This document shows, piece after piece, positions 7,103 through 16,892 of a stretch of 53,140 bases of DNA (positions are counted from its first letter, which is position 1; each line of letters opens with the position of its first letter). Origin of the DNA: CAZVFX01 sp964626565 (GTDB lineage: Bacteria > Myxococcota_A > UBA9042 > CAIXZC01); assembly GCA_964626565.1 (NCBI GenBank), contig CAZVFX010000041.1, positions 1 to 53,140 on the forward strand. Direction: 5' to 3'. The notes under the pieces were generated by a model. It was not told where the DNA came from, did no database searches, and worked only from the letters and a program-made list of their open reading frames with translations. The position numbers and the translations under genes are program-made.

Positions 7103-10100
7103 ATGAGGAGCTTTCGGATGGCGGTTTGTGCGCTGTACCTGGCGGTAGCGTCCGCGTGCGGCGGAGGCTCTGCCAAGGCGCCGGTATTTGCGGACCTCGG
7201 CGGCGAGGTAGAGGTATGGTCGATAATCGAAGACACCGCGGTAGAAGTGACGGAGGTGGAGGTGACGCCGTTGCCGGAAGTTGCGGACTGGCAGTTCGAC
7301 GTGGTGGACCCCGGAGGGTTCGGATGGCCGTGTGAATCCGGAGAAGATTGCGACAGCGGCTGGTGCATCGAGGGCCCCGACGGCAAGATGTGCACGCTGA
7401 CCTGTCTCTCCGAATGCCCGGAAGGTTGGGAGTGCGCCCAGGTGCCGGGTACGGAACCCGACGTCGTCTTCATTTGCGTACCTCCGTTTCAGAATCTATG
7501 CCGCCCCTGCATGAGTGATGGTGACTGTACCGGCCAGGCCGGGGGAACGTCACTCTGTCTGCCCTTCGGTCCGGAAGGCAATTTCTGCACCGGGGATTGC
7601 ACTTCAGTAGACTGTCCGGAAGGATACCTGTGCGAAGACGTGGAAGGATACCAGCGGTGCTTCCCTGAAAGCGGTGAGTGTGAATGCACTGAGTCTTTCA
7701 TTGCGGTTGCGGCCGAAACGGAATGCTACGTCGAAAATGAATGGGGCTTGTGCCACGGGCTCAACACATGCCTCGCGGACGGACTCAGCGGCTGTGATGC
7801 GGCGGAAGCCACGCCGGAGGCGTGCAACCTGGCCGACGACGATTGCGACGGTTTCGTCGATGAAGACACCGGCGGCCAGCCGTGCGAGCTGACCAACGAG
7901 CACGGCGTCTGCCCGGGCACCGAGGCGTGTGTCGAGGGTGCGGCAACCTGCCAGGGCATATTTGCGCAGGTGGAGATGTGCAACGGCGAGGATGACAACT
8001 GCAACGGAGTGGCCGACGAATCCTTCCTCGATCATGATGAGGACGGACAGGCCGATTGCGTCGATGACGACGATGATGGTGACGGCATCCTGGACGGCGC
8101 GGACAACTGCCCCCTCGACCACAACACGCTGCAAGAGGACTTCGACGGAGACCTGCAGGGGGACGCATGCGACATCGACGACGACAACGACAACGACCCG
8201 GACGTGTCGGACTGTGACCCGACCAATCCCGCCATCAACCACTGGGCCGTTGAAATCTGCGACAACGTGGACAACAACTGCAACGGCGCGGCCGACGAAG
8301 TCTTTTCCGACCTCGACGGTGATGGGCTTGCCGACTGCCTCGACGAAGACGACGACGGAGATGACATACCGGATCTGGCCGACAACTGCCCGGTGACCTA
8401 CAATCCGGGGCAGGAGGACACCGACGGCGACGGCGCTGGAGACGCGTGCGAAGACGACAAAGACGGGGACGGAGACCCGGATCTTACCGACTGCCAGGAT
8501 GACGACCCGACCATCCACCACGGTGCGAACGAAGTTTGCGACGGCATCGACAACAACTGCAACCAGATAGCCGACGAGGGTTTTAACGATAACGACCTCG
8601 ATTCCTTGAAGGACTGTGTGGACGCAGATGACGACGACGACACCTACCTGGACGAGGAAGACTGCGCCCCGCTGGATGCCATGATCAACCCCGGCATGCC
8701 GGAGCTATGCAACGGTCAGGACGACGACTGCAACGGCGAAGTGGACGAGGGTTTTGACGACAACGACCTCGACGGTTTGGGCGACTGCGTTGACGAAGAC
8801 GACGACAATGACGGGATTGCCGACGAAGACGACAACTGCTCCCTCGTTGCCAACCCGGAGCAGGAGGATGCGGAAGAGGACGGCATCGGCGATGCGTGCG
8901 ATCCGGACGATGACAACGACGGCTCCCTCGACGATGATGATTGTGCGCCTTTCAACCCCGCGGCCTTCCCGGGCAACCCGGAGGTGTGCAACGGCATCGA
9001 CGACGACTGCAACGGCGAAGTGGACGAGGGTTTTTCCGACAACGACCTCGACGCTCTGGCGGACTGTGTAGACATGGATGATGACAACGACGAAGTCCCG
9101 GACGAAGACGACAATTGCCCGCTGACGGTCAATCCGCAACAGGGCAATTTCGACCAGGATATCTACGGCGACGCCTGCGACCCCGACGACGACAATGACG
9201 GGGAGACGGACGAGACCGACTGTGAACCATTCGACCCGGCCATAAACCAGGCCGCGTTCGAGAAATGCGACGGCAAGGACAACAACTGCGACGGTGAGGT
9301 GGACGAAGGCTACAACGACAACGACGGTGATGGCCTGGCGGACTGCCTGGATGACGACGACGACGGCGACGGGGTAGTCGACAGTGCGGACAATTGTGTG
9401 GGTGTGAAAAACCCGGGGCAGGAGGACTTCGATAACGACGGCGTCGGGGACGCGTGCGAAAACGACACCGACGGCGACGGCGACCCGGACCTCACCGACT
9501 GCCAGCCGGAAGACCCGCTGGTGCACCATGCGGCCAACGAAGTGTGCAACGGCGAGGACGACAACTGCAACTCGCTGGCCGACGAGGTGTTCCCGGACAC
9601 CGACGGCGACGGCGAGGCCGATTGTGTTGACGACGACGACGACGGCGACGGCGTGCTCGACAGCGCGGACAATTGTGTTGGCGTGAAGAACCCGGGGCAG
9701 GCCGACTTCGATGAAGACGGAGTCGGAGATGCCTGCGACAACGACTCCGACGATGACGGCGACCCGGACGCCAGCGACTGCGCCCCTCTTGACCCGGCGG
9801 TGCATGCGGGGGCAGGTGAGGTATGCAACGGCATCGACGACGATTGCGACGGGCTGAAGGACGAAGAAGACGGAGAAGGGTGCGAGATCTTCTTCCTGGA
9901 CATGGACGGAGACGGCTACGGCAACGAGGTGTTCGGAAAATGCCTGTGCGCCCCCACTCCCGAGTATGCAGCCCAAGAAGGCGGCGACTGTTACGATGGA
10001 GACCCTCAGATCAATCCCGGCGCCGCGGAAATCTGCGACAACAAGGACAACGACTGCAACAGCGAGAAGGACGAAGGGTGCGACGACGACGGGGATCAGA

Positions 10101-11707
10101 CCTGTGACGCCCAGATGGTGGTCACCGGGTTCCCCCAGGTGTGCCCGTTAGGTCCCGGTGACTGTGACGACGACGACCCCACGGTGTTTCCCGGCAACCT
10201 GGAAACGTGTGACGAGTTGGACAACAACTGCAACAACCTGGTGGATGAGTGGGTTCTCAACACCTTCTACCAGGATGCGGACAACGACGGCTGGGGCAAC
10301 GCAGCCATGACCGCCACGGGATGCACTCCGCCCGATGGTTTCGTGGAGCTGTCCGGTGATTGCGACGACGACGATAACAGCACCTTCCCGGGCGCAGCAG
10401 AAGTTTGCGACGGTGCGGACAACAACTGCAACGGCATCTTCGACGAAGGTTTTAACGACAACGACTTCGATGGGCTGAAAGACTGTGTGGACATGGATGA
10501 CGACAACGACGGCGACCCGGACGACACCGACTGTGCGCCTTCAGACCCCACCATCAACGCATCTGCGGAAGAGCTGTGTGACGGTGTGGACAACAACTGT
10601 GTCGGCGGAGCCGACGAGATCTGCGGAATTGCAACGGAAGGTTGGCCTATGTTCAAGTACGACCTGAGGCGAACGGGTCACAACATGAACGTCCAAGGCC
10701 CGTCTCAGGCGGTTTTGAAGTGGGAGGTGAACACCGGGGCAGGTTCGTTCGGCTCCCCGGTGGTGGCGGAAGAGGGAACCGTGTACGTGGCCTCGGGGAG
10801 CACGCTGCGCGCGCTGGCCCCGGAAGACGGAGCCGAGATCTGGAGCCTGGACTTTCCGGATTCTCTGGTCACCCGCGCCGGCCCGACACTGCGCCGGGAC
10901 GGCTACCTGTTAGCCCCATTCGGCGCAACCCTCTATCTGGTCTCCCCTGAAGGGGAAATCACCAAGCAGAAGCAACTCGCCGGGGGTATCCCCGGGACCG
11001 CTGCCATCGACAGTTCGGGGTACATCTATGTGGTGTCGAAGTTCGGACTGCACTGCCTGAACTCCCAATTCATTGAAGTATGGAACCTGCCGGTGTCCAA
11101 CACCCTGAATTCTCCCGGACATGTAGCCATCGGCCTGGGGGGCCGGCTCTATTTCGCAGCCTCGAACCACACCGTGTACGCGGTCAACAGCGACGGCACC
11201 CTGCACTGGACCTACACCCACGGGCAGGCCGACGCCGACTCCTCGGTAGCCCTGGGGGAGGACGGCCGGATATACCAGGCTTTCTCAGCCGAGGTGGTGG
11301 CCCTGTCGCCGCAGGGTGAACTACAGTGGGCCCAGGCGGTGGGCGGAGACATGGACTCTTCGGTGGCCATCTTCAACACCGGCTACCAGTGCTGCAACCC
11401 GGTGGACTACGTGCTGGCCAACCCCAACGGCAACAGCGGGCTGTGGAAATTCCACCACGACGGGTCTTTGAGCTTCCACGTCAGCCATTTCGCCAAAGAC
11501 GGCTCCTGGAACGCAGTCCCGGTAATGGACATGGACGGCGACGTCTATATCGGCAGCAGTCAAAACAGCTTCTACAGCGTCACCTCCGCAGGCGCCCTGC
11601 GCTGGTCGTATGCCACCCACGCCGACCCGGAAGGGGCAGCCGCGATAGATGACGGAGTGGTCTACTTCGGTGACGAAGCAGGCTGGTTCTATGCCATCAG
11701 TGACTAA
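7103..11707 (+). CDS. Giant Asp-rich lipoprotein: Cys-rich N-terminus, 13 MopE-type metal-binding motifs with TSP3 repeats, C-terminal PQQ-type beta-propeller
   Basis: 1534 aa. Start at 7103 with AAGGAGG 5 nt upstream. The lipobox VASAC places the lipidated Cys at 19, so the protein is membrane-anchored, perhaps surface-exposed. Residues ~70-215 are Cys-rich EGF/dickkopf-like spacing. From ~235 to ~1175 come 13 motifs of the form C-N/D-G-x-D-D/N-D/N-C-N/D-G-x-x-D-E, the putative copper-binding MopE motif, interleaved with six thrombospondin type-3-like calcium-binding units (GDACDxDxDGD, DNCP). From ~1180 (WPMFKYDLRRTGHN) a ~350-residue region resembles PQQ/BamB-like beta-propellers. Metal and calcium binding are inferred from family motifs. 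It is divergent from the metal operon and convergent with the second HD-GYP gene; the two stop codons overlap. Confidence 0.9.
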   Translation: MRSFRMAVCALYLAVASACGGGSAKAPVFADLGGEVEVWSIIEDTAVEVTEVEVTPLPEVADWQFDVVDPGGFGWPCESGEDCDSGWCIEGPDGKMCTLTCLSECPEGWECAQVPGTEPDVVFICVPPFQNLCRPCMSDGDCTGQAGGTSLCLPFGPEGNFCTGDCTSVDCPEGYLCEDVEGYQRCFPESGECECTESFIAVAAETECYVENEWGLCHGLNTCLADGLSGCDAAEATPEACNLADDDCDGFVDEDTGGQPCELTNEHGVCPGTEACVEGAATCQGIFAQVEMCNGEDDNCNGVADESFLDHDEDGQADCVDDDDDGDGILDGADNCPLDHNTLQEDFDGDLQGDACDIDDDNDNDPDVSDCDPTNPAINHWAVEICDNVDNNCNGAADEVFSDLDGDGLADCLDEDDDGDDIPDLADNCPVTYNPGQEDTDGDGAGDACEDDKDGDGDPDLTDCQDDDPTIHHGANEVCDGIDNNCNQIADEGFNDNDLDSLKDCVDADDDDDTYLDEEDCAPLDAMINPGMPELCNGQDDDCNGEVDEGFDDNDLDGLGDCVDEDDDNDGIADEDDNCSLVANPEQEDAEEDGIGDACDPDDDNDGSLDDDDCAPFNPAAFPGNPEVCNGIDDDCNGEVDEGFSDNDLDALADCVDMDDDNDEVPDEDDNCPLTVNPQQGNFDQDIYGDACDPDDDNDGETDETDCEPFDPAINQAAFEKCDGKDNNCDGEVDEGYNDNDGDGLADCLDDDDDGDGVVDSADNCVGVKNPGQEDFDNDGVGDACENDTDGDGDPDLTDCQPEDPLVHHAANEVCNGEDDNCNSLADEVFPDTDGDGEADCVDDDDDGDGVLDSADNCVGVKNPGQADFDEDGVGDACDNDSDDDGDPDASDCAPLDPAVHAGAGEVCNGIDDDCDGLKDEEDGEGCEIFFLDMDGDGYGNEVFGKCLCAPTPEYAAQEGGDCYDGDPQINPGAAEICDNKDNDCNSEKDEGCDDDGDQTCDAQMVVTGFPQVCPLGPGDCDDDDPTVFPGNLETCDELDNNCNNLVDEWVLNTFYQDADNDGWGNAAMTATGCTPPDGFVELSGDCDDDDNSTFPGAAEVCDGADNNCNGIFDEGFNDNDFDGLKDCVDMDDDNDGDPDDTDCAPSDPTINASAEELCDGVDNNCVGGADEICGIATEGWPMFKYDLRRTGHNMNVQGPSQAVLKWEVNTGAGSFGSPVVAEEGTVYVASGSTLRALAPEDGAEIWSLDFPDSLVTRAGPTLRRDGYLLAPFGATLYLVSPEGEITKQKQLAGGIPGTAAIDSSGYIYVVSKFGLHCLNSQFIEVWNLPVSNTLNSPGHVAIGLGGRLYFAASNHTVYAVNSDGTLHWTYTHGQADADSSVALGEDGRIYQAFSAEVVALSPQGELQWAQAVGGDMDSSVAIFNTGYQCCNPVDYVLANPNGNSGLWKFHHDGSLSFHVSHFAKDGSWNAVPVMDMDGDVYIGSSQNSFYSVTSAGALRWSYATHADPEGAAAIDDGVVYFGDEAGWFYAISD

Positions 11708-13404
11708 CTGAAAGAGAAACTCCTCTCACGGAACAACCTGAGGCACGCGTCGGCAACCTCGGGGTCGAAGAATGTCCCACGGCACTTCTCCACCTCTTCG
11801 AGCGCAATATCAAGGCCCAGAGAAGCACGGTAGGGACGGTGGGAGGCGATGGCCTCGACCACGTCGGCAATGCACAATATCCTGGCCTCCAGCAGGATCT
11901 CGTCGCCGGCGAGGCCCTGGGGATAGCCGCCACCCGTGAAGCGCTCGTGATGCTGGTGCACCATGTCGGCGATGGGCCAGGAAAACTCAATGTCTTTCAG
12001 GATCTGATAGCCCACCTGTGCGTGGGTCTTTATCATACTGAACTCGATATCGGTGAGCCGTCCCGGCTTGCTGAGGATCTCCGCAGGCACGGAGATCTTG
12101 CCGATATCGTGGATCGACGCGGCCAGGTTGACCCCACGGACCCGGTCCGGCTCAAGCCCCATCTCCACGGCGATGGCCGTCGCCAGCGTAGCGACACGCT
12201 CCTGGTGGCCCGCGGTGTAGGGGTCCCGGACCTCCAGGGTCCGCCCGATCGCCTCCACCGTACCGTGCATGGTGCGCTCAACCGCTTCGAGTTGGCCGGC
12301 CAATAGCTCCTCGGCCCGCTTTCGTTCCACCACCCCGGCCAGCACTCCCGCCACGCTCTTGAGGAACCTGACCTCCGCTTCTTCCCACTCGTGACCTGAC
12401 TCGAGGTACAGGTTGAGCACGCCGATTACGACCCCCGAAGACAGCAGAGGAGTGCAGTAGTGGCCGTGTTCGACAATGGAATCGTAGGTGTGGTCGTGAC
12501 GGTCATCAAGGGCGCCTGCGTATACCACTTCCGTCCCCTGTGCGGCACGGCCGCACAGGCAGCGCCCGAAGGGCACCCGGGCGCACATCTCCAACAGATC
12601 GGGAGCCAGGCCGCGGTGGGCCTTGAGCACCAGCACCTCGGGCTCATCCTCCACCAGGGAAATACTCCCCTGCGACTTCACCGACAACCACGGGATCGAC
12701 ACGATCCGCTCGAGAAACAAATCCAACTGGTCCGTCAGTGAAAGCTGCTTCAGCGAGATCTCCAACAGGTCATTGAGGACAACCTGTATTTCGTAATTCC
12801 GCCGGTTGTCTTCCTCCATCTTCACGCGGTGAGTGATATCCCGCACCATGTGGAGGTAGATTCGCTTCTTGCGGGCCGTCTGAAACGGGGTCGGGTAGAT
12901 GCTTGACTGCACCCAGCTTCCGGACTCTGCATCGAAGAGGTCTTCCTCTTCGGCCTTCCCCGACTTGAGCGATTTCTCCAGGGGACAACCGGGAAAGCGG
13001 TGAACTCCGTGCACCAGGTTGGGGCAGCGGGCTCCGACCGCTTCCTGCGAAGTCCGGCCGACGATCTCGAGGAAAGTCCTGTTGGCCGCCACTATGGTGT
13101 GAGCTTCGTCAACAAGCAGGGCGTAGAAAGGCATCGCGTCGATAAGCTTTCGCAGCCCGCTCCCCGTACGCAATTCGCCGGTGACTTCGTCGCCGCTCAT
13201 CGCGTCGAAGACCAAGGGCGGGCCAGGCTCGATCACGACGTCAGGCGCGGGTACATCATCGCTGAAGGCGGCGGCCGCATCCCGCACCGCGTCTACAGCC
13301 TCGTTATGCCCGCCGCCGAGGTCCGCCAGGTGTGAAGCCAGGCGCTGACGCAGCTCCTCCAACTCTTGAACGAGCACTTCCTTCGTCTTCTCAAGGTCAC
13401 TCAT
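11704..13404 (-). CDS. PAS-GAF-HD-GYP cyclic-di-GMP phosphodiesterase/regulator (paralogue 2)
   Basis: 566 aa, the same architecture and almost the same length as the 513-2210 protein: N-terminal helix (VQELEELRQRL), PAS, GAF with GRCLCGRAA, and HD-GYP with HDIGK, HQHHE, GGYP and SHRPYR. The PAS region differs most in charged residues, and the stretch before it (a Val/Pro-rich linker) differs in sequence. This suggests different input but the same output reaction, hydrolysis of c-di-GMP. The start at 13404 has GGAG 7 nt upstream and aligns with paralogue 1. The stop (11704-11706) overlaps the stop of the MopE-repeat gene on the other strand. Confidence 0.92.
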   Translation of the reverse strand: MSDLEKTKEVLVQELEELRQRLASHLADLGGGHNEAVDAVRDAAAAFSDDVPAPDVVIEPGPPLVFDAMSGDEVTGELRTGSGLRKLIDAMPFYALLVDEAHTIVAANRTFLEIVGRTSQEAVGARCPNLVHGVHRFPGCPLEKSLKSGKAEEEDLFDAESGSWVQSSIYPTPFQTARKKRIYLHMVRDITHRVKMEEDNRRNYEIQVVLNDLLEISLKQLSLTDQLDLFLERIVSIPWLSVKSQGSISLVEDEPEVLVLKAHRGLAPDLLEMCARVPFGRCLCGRAAQGTEVVYAGALDDRHDHTYDSIVEHGHYCTPLLSSGVVIGVLNLYLESGHEWEEAEVRFLKSVAGVLAGVVERKRAEELLAGQLEAVERTMHGTVEAIGRTLEVRDPYTAGHQERVATLATAIAVEMGLEPDRVRGVNLAASIHDIGKISVPAEILSKPGRLTDIEFSMIKTHAQVGYQILKDIEFSWPIADMVHQHHERFTGGGYPQGLAGDEILLEARILCIADVVEAIASHRPYRASLGLDIALEEVEKCRGTFFDPEVADACLRLFRERSFSFS

Positions 13405-13552
13405 TTCCCGGCTCCAACGCGTTCTGCCAACCGTAATAACTTCCCAGCCAGAGAGGTAATGATACTTATACAACCAAAGCCATAGCATTGACAGTATTTT
13501 CCACCAATGAGCGTAGTTTTCTGAACTTCGTGGCGTTCTGCCGCGCCGCTGA

Positions 13553-13581
13553 TTGCACTCCAGTTACCACAGTGGTATTAT
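13553..13581 (+). promoter_or_regulatory. Putative promoter with palindromic operator, PPC lipoprotein-DUF4159-amidotransferase-uvrC operon
   Basis: TTGCAC (13553-13558), 17-nt spacer, TATTAT (13576-13581). A perfect palindrome TACCAC-A-GTGGTA (13565-13577) spans the spacer and the first bases of the -10, where a repressor would block polymerase. The start codon is at 13607. Confidence 0.5.
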
Positions 13582-13606
13582 CGCCTACCGGTAGAGGTGA
13601 GCGCGC

Positions 13607-16096
13607 GTGCAACGAACACTATGTCTATTGCCACTGATCATCATGGCCTGCGGGAACCTGGCAGAGCAGGGGTCCCCTCCGCGACTGGACCCCATAGGCA
13701 AACGCAGCGCGCTGGTGGGCGAGAAGCTCACCCTCGTGATCACCGCCACCGACCCGGACGGTGATGATTTGAGCTTCTCTATCGACGGCCGGCCCCCTTC
13801 CGCTCAATTCGTGGCTCTGGACGACGGCAAGTCCGCGCTCTTCACCTGGCTTCCTGAGGTCACCGAGAGCGAGCCGGGGGGAAAGGACCACGAGGTCACT
13901 TTTTATGTTGAAGACGATACAGGGGCCTGGGACAGTGAAGATGTGATCATCACTGTAGTTCCTCAATGGGCGCCCGCCTTCCTCAATCCTCCCGGCTACG
14001 TTTTGAATCTTGCCGAAACCAACAGCATCGAGTTCATGGTTGAGGTCAAGGACGACTCGGCGTCCCACGTCGATATCTCCATCGTCTCGGGACCAAACAA
14101 CGCGTACCTGGAAAAAGCGGACAAGAAAAAAGCCTATTTCTCCTGGCGGCCGACCGATGAGCAAGTAAAAACCAAGCTGTTCTGGTACGTCCGGTTTTCC
14201 GCTACCGGCTACACACCGGACCCGGCCTTTCCCGGCCAGGAAACTCAGCTCTACCAGCTCACCCATGACATAGTCATTGTGATCACTAACGCAGACTTCG
14301 AGGGCTGCCCCGGAAGCCCTCCGTCCATCACCCATTCTGCCTTTGCCGACTACCACTGGGACCCGTTACAGGACAAGACGGGCTACCCGTTGGAAGCGAC
14401 GGTCAACGACTGGGACTCCTATGTGGACCACGTGAACCTGTTCTGGACCTCCGCTCACGATCCGGCCACCGCCAGCTTCCTGCTCTCATCACTCAGCAAT
14501 CAAGGGGGCGACAACTTCGGGGGGTTCATTCCCAAGGTGCAGGCAGGGAGCGGCTCTTTCGTGCACTACTACCTGGAAGCTTGGGACAACGACGACTATG
14601 CGGGCACCAACTGCGACCACGTCACCCGGCTGCCAAAGACCGGCTACTTCACTTTCGTGGCCTACGACCAGGGATATGATTCCTCATGTATGGATGACGT
14701 CAATGAGGACAACGACACCCTGGCTGCGGCCACACCGCTGACTCCTGGTGCGCATCCGGGTCAACGCCTGTGCGGCGACGACCATGACTACTACTCGCTC
14801 AACGTGTTTTCTCCGGAAGCTGCGGTGTCGGTGACCGCGCAGGGCAATCCCGATTCGCTGGTCATGGAGGCGATGAACCAGACCGGCAGTCTGGTGGCAA
14901 CCGCGACCACCGGCAGTTCGTCGATTTCGGTGCCGGGTGGACTGCTCACCAACAACGTGCTCAACCTCCACTTCTATTCCCAGTCCGGTGAGCCGGTGAC
15001 CTACGCCATCAACGTTGAGGAAAAGACGGAACAGTGCTCACCCGACGACCTGGAGCCCAACAACTCCACGGCCCAGGCGCCGCTGGTGGGCGAGGGCGAG
15101 TTCGGCCCACTGAGCATCTGCCCCGGGGACGAAGACTACTTCCGCCTGGAGATCCCCTCGGGAACCGTGCTCTCCGTGCTGGTCGACTTCCTGGTGGACT
15201 CGGGTGACCTCGACCTGTTCCTGGTCGGCAGTGACGGCCAGACGGTTATCGCCTGGTCCGACACATCCACTGACGACGAGGAGTTGGAGTTCAACATTCT
15301 TGGCGGCGGCACCCACTACCTGCTGGTCAAGGGACTGGAGGGCTCGTCCAACAACTACAACCTGACCATTGCCTTCGGCGCTCAATCCCAGGAATGCGTA
15401 GAGGATTCGTTTTCTCCCAACCACTATGCGGACGAGGCGATCATGACCCCGGCGTCATCCTACAATCAGCTTGTGGCCTGCCCGGGAAAAGAGGACTGGT
15501 TCGCGCTGGGACTGAATGGCGGCGAATCTCTCACCGCCAGCGTCACTTCCACCTCGGGTGCGCTGCAACTTAACCTCACCGACAACGCGGGCACACTGCT
15601 ATGCATGGGCAACCCCGCGGGGTCCACTGTGTCCATGACCTGCCCCATTCCAGCGCCCGGCGACTACAAGTATTCCATCTCCAATCAGACCGCCCTGGCG
15701 GTGAACTACGACCTCCAGGTATCGCTCACCGAGGACACCAGCTTCTGCCTCGAAGACCGGTTCGAAGAAAACGACCAGCCTGCCGAGGGCGCAAAGCTGG
15801 TGCACAATGTTACCACTCGAGTCAAGAGCTGCGGGCTCGACAAAGACTGGTTCAGTTTCTCCGGCTACCCGATGGAGCACATCTACCTGGCGCTCTCCTA
15901 CGACAAGAACTTAGGCTTCATCGACATCTACCTGTATGACAAGGAAGGCAACATCATGTTGGCCCAATCGGACGGATATGCCGGTGCGCCGATCCTTGAA
16001 GCGACACTGCAGAACATGGCCGACTACTCCGTCCTTGTCATGGGGCAGGAGGCCGGGACCAACATCCCGTACGACCTTCTGCTTTTCATCCAATAG
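13607..16096 (+). CDS. Surface lipoprotein with cadherin/Ig-like N-terminus and four PPC-type repeats
   Basis: 829 aa, GTG start with GAGGTGA 6 nt upstream. The signal LCLLPLIIMAC is lipobox-like, giving a lipidated Cys near 15. Residues ~25-115 and ~120-200 look like bacterial cadherin/putative-Ig modules (TATDPDGDDLSFSIDG, FTWLPE). A unique middle region runs to ~355. Four repeats follow, starting near 362, 475, 595 and 713, each of the form C-x-D-x-x-E-x-N-D with A-rich and C-G-x-D-x-D-Y/W-F/Y elements, as in bacterial pre-peptidase C-terminal (PPC) domains. No catalytic domain is visible, so binding or adhesion is more likely than proteolysis (inference). It is the first gene of an operon; the next gene starts 8 nt downstream. 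Confidence 0.85.
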   Translation: MQRTLCLLPLIIMACGNLAEQGSPPRLDPIGKRSALVGEKLTLVITATDPDGDDLSFSIDGRPPSAQFVALDDGKSALFTWLPEVTESEPGGKDHEVTFYVEDDTGAWDSEDVIITVVPQWAPAFLNPPGYVLNLAETNSIEFMVEVKDDSASHVDISIVSGPNNAYLEKADKKKAYFSWRPTDEQVKTKLFWYVRFSATGYTPDPAFPGQETQLYQLTHDIVIVITNADFEGCPGSPPSITHSAFADYHWDPLQDKTGYPLEATVNDWDSYVDHVNLFWTSAHDPATASFLLSSLSNQGGDNFGGFIPKVQAGSGSFVHYYLEAWDNDDYAGTNCDHVTRLPKTGYFTFVAYDQGYDSSCMDDVNEDNDTLAAATPLTPGAHPGQRLCGDDHDYYSLNVFSPEAAVSVTAQGNPDSLVMEAMNQTGSLVATATTGSSSISVPGGLLTNNVLNLHFYSQSGEPVTYAINVEEKTEQCSPDDLEPNNSTAQAPLVGEGEFGPLSICPGDEDYFRLEIPSGTVLSVLVDFLVDSGDLDLFLVGSDGQTVIAWSDTSTDDEELEFNILGGGTHYLLVKGLEGSSNNYNLTIAFGAQSQECVEDSFSPNHYADEAIMTPASSYNQLVACPGKEDWFALGLNGGESLTASVTSTSGALQLNLTDNAGTLLCMGNPAGSTVSMTCPIPAPGDYKYSISNQTALAVNYDLQVSLTEDTSFCLEDRFEENDQPAEGAKLVHNVTTRVKSCGLDKDWFSFSGYPMEHIYLALSYDKNLGFIDIYLYDKEGNIMLAQSDGYAGAPILEATLQNMADYSVLVMGQEAGTNIPYDLLLFIQ

Positions 16097-16104
16097 GGGC
16101 GTTC

Positions 16105-16881
16105 ATGCACAGCCCGCGCGCCCAGTCCCGATTCTCGACTCTGCTCCTGCTGCTGTTGTGCTTATCGTCCGCCCCGGCGCTGGCCTCGGGCGGGTCAGGA
16201 GTGATCTTAGGCCAACTGCAACTCCCTGCATCGCCTTCGGCCACCAGAGTCAGCGCCCTTGACTCCCTCGCCGCAGAGGTGAAACAGCGCACCAGCATCG
16301 CGGCTGAGTCCCGCTCCCGCACATTGCACCCAACGGCTGGAGAGTTGTTCGAATTCCCCGTCCTTTTTCTGCCGGGAGACGAGCTCCTGCCCGAATCCAC
16401 CTTCGATGAGCAGGCCGCGCTGTCTCACTGGCTCAAGGCCGGCGGCGCCCTGGTCATCGATTGGCAAGGCGGCGGCGCAAGGCTGGAGCAGTTTCGGGCC
16501 AACGCAGAACAATTCCTGGGCCGCCTACTCCCCGGAAGCTCCCTGGAGCGTATTCCCCGGGGCAGCGTGGTCTACCGCTCGTTTTACAGGCTCCATTACG
16601 CGTCGGGAAGATTGCGCCTGGTGGACGACCTGTATGGAGTCATGGTTGACGACCGGTACGCGGTCATAGTGTGCTTCAACGACCTGTTGTCCGCGGTTGA
16701 ACGGGACAAGCGCGGCGAGTTCAGTTTCGACGTCGCCCCCGGCGGCGATACCCAGCGCGAAGACGCAGTTCGCCTCCTTGTGAACCTGGTTGTCTATGCC
16801 CTCTGTCTGGACTACAAAGACGACAAGGTCCATCTTGAGTACTTGAAGTCCAGGCGCAACTGGCGCCTGCCCGACGAATAG
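16105..16881 (+). CDS. DUF4159-domain protein, exported
   Basis: 258 aa. A clear signal peptide (STLLLLLLCLSSAPALA) is followed by a DUF4159-type domain: VLFLPGDELLPES, HWLKAGGALVIDW, the DDLYGVMVDDRYAVIVCFNDLL core and LVNLVVYALCLDY near the end. The family has a Rossmann-like, amidotransferase-related fold and no proven activity. In many genomes it sits beside BatA/MoxR-type clusters and membrane proteins with glutamine-amidotransferase-like domains, as here with the next gene, 11 nt downstream. Periplasmic location is inferred from the signal. Two ATG-proximal options are not needed; this start directly precedes the signal peptide. Confidence 0.8.
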   Translation: MHSPRAQSRFSTLLLLLLCLSSAPALASGGSGVILGQLQLPASPSATRVSALDSLAAEVKQRTSIAAESRSRTLHPTAGELFEFPVLFLPGDELLPESTFDEQAALSHWLKAGGALVIDWQGGGARLEQFRANAEQFLGRLLPGSSLERIPRGSVVYRSFYRLHYASGRLRLVDDLYGVMVDDRYAVIVCFNDLLSAVERDKRGEFSFDVAPGGDTQREDAVRLLVNLVVYALCLDYKDDKVHLEYLKSRRNWRLPDE

Positions 16882-16892
16882 GAAGGAGTCTC

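Noticed and set aside
7604..9976. Long minus-strand open frames (including 423 and 305 codons) opposite the MopE-repeat gene
   Set aside because: They are low-complexity Val/Ala/Ser-rich shadows of the Asp/Asn-rich repeats; they have no ribosome binding sites and no recognisable domain.
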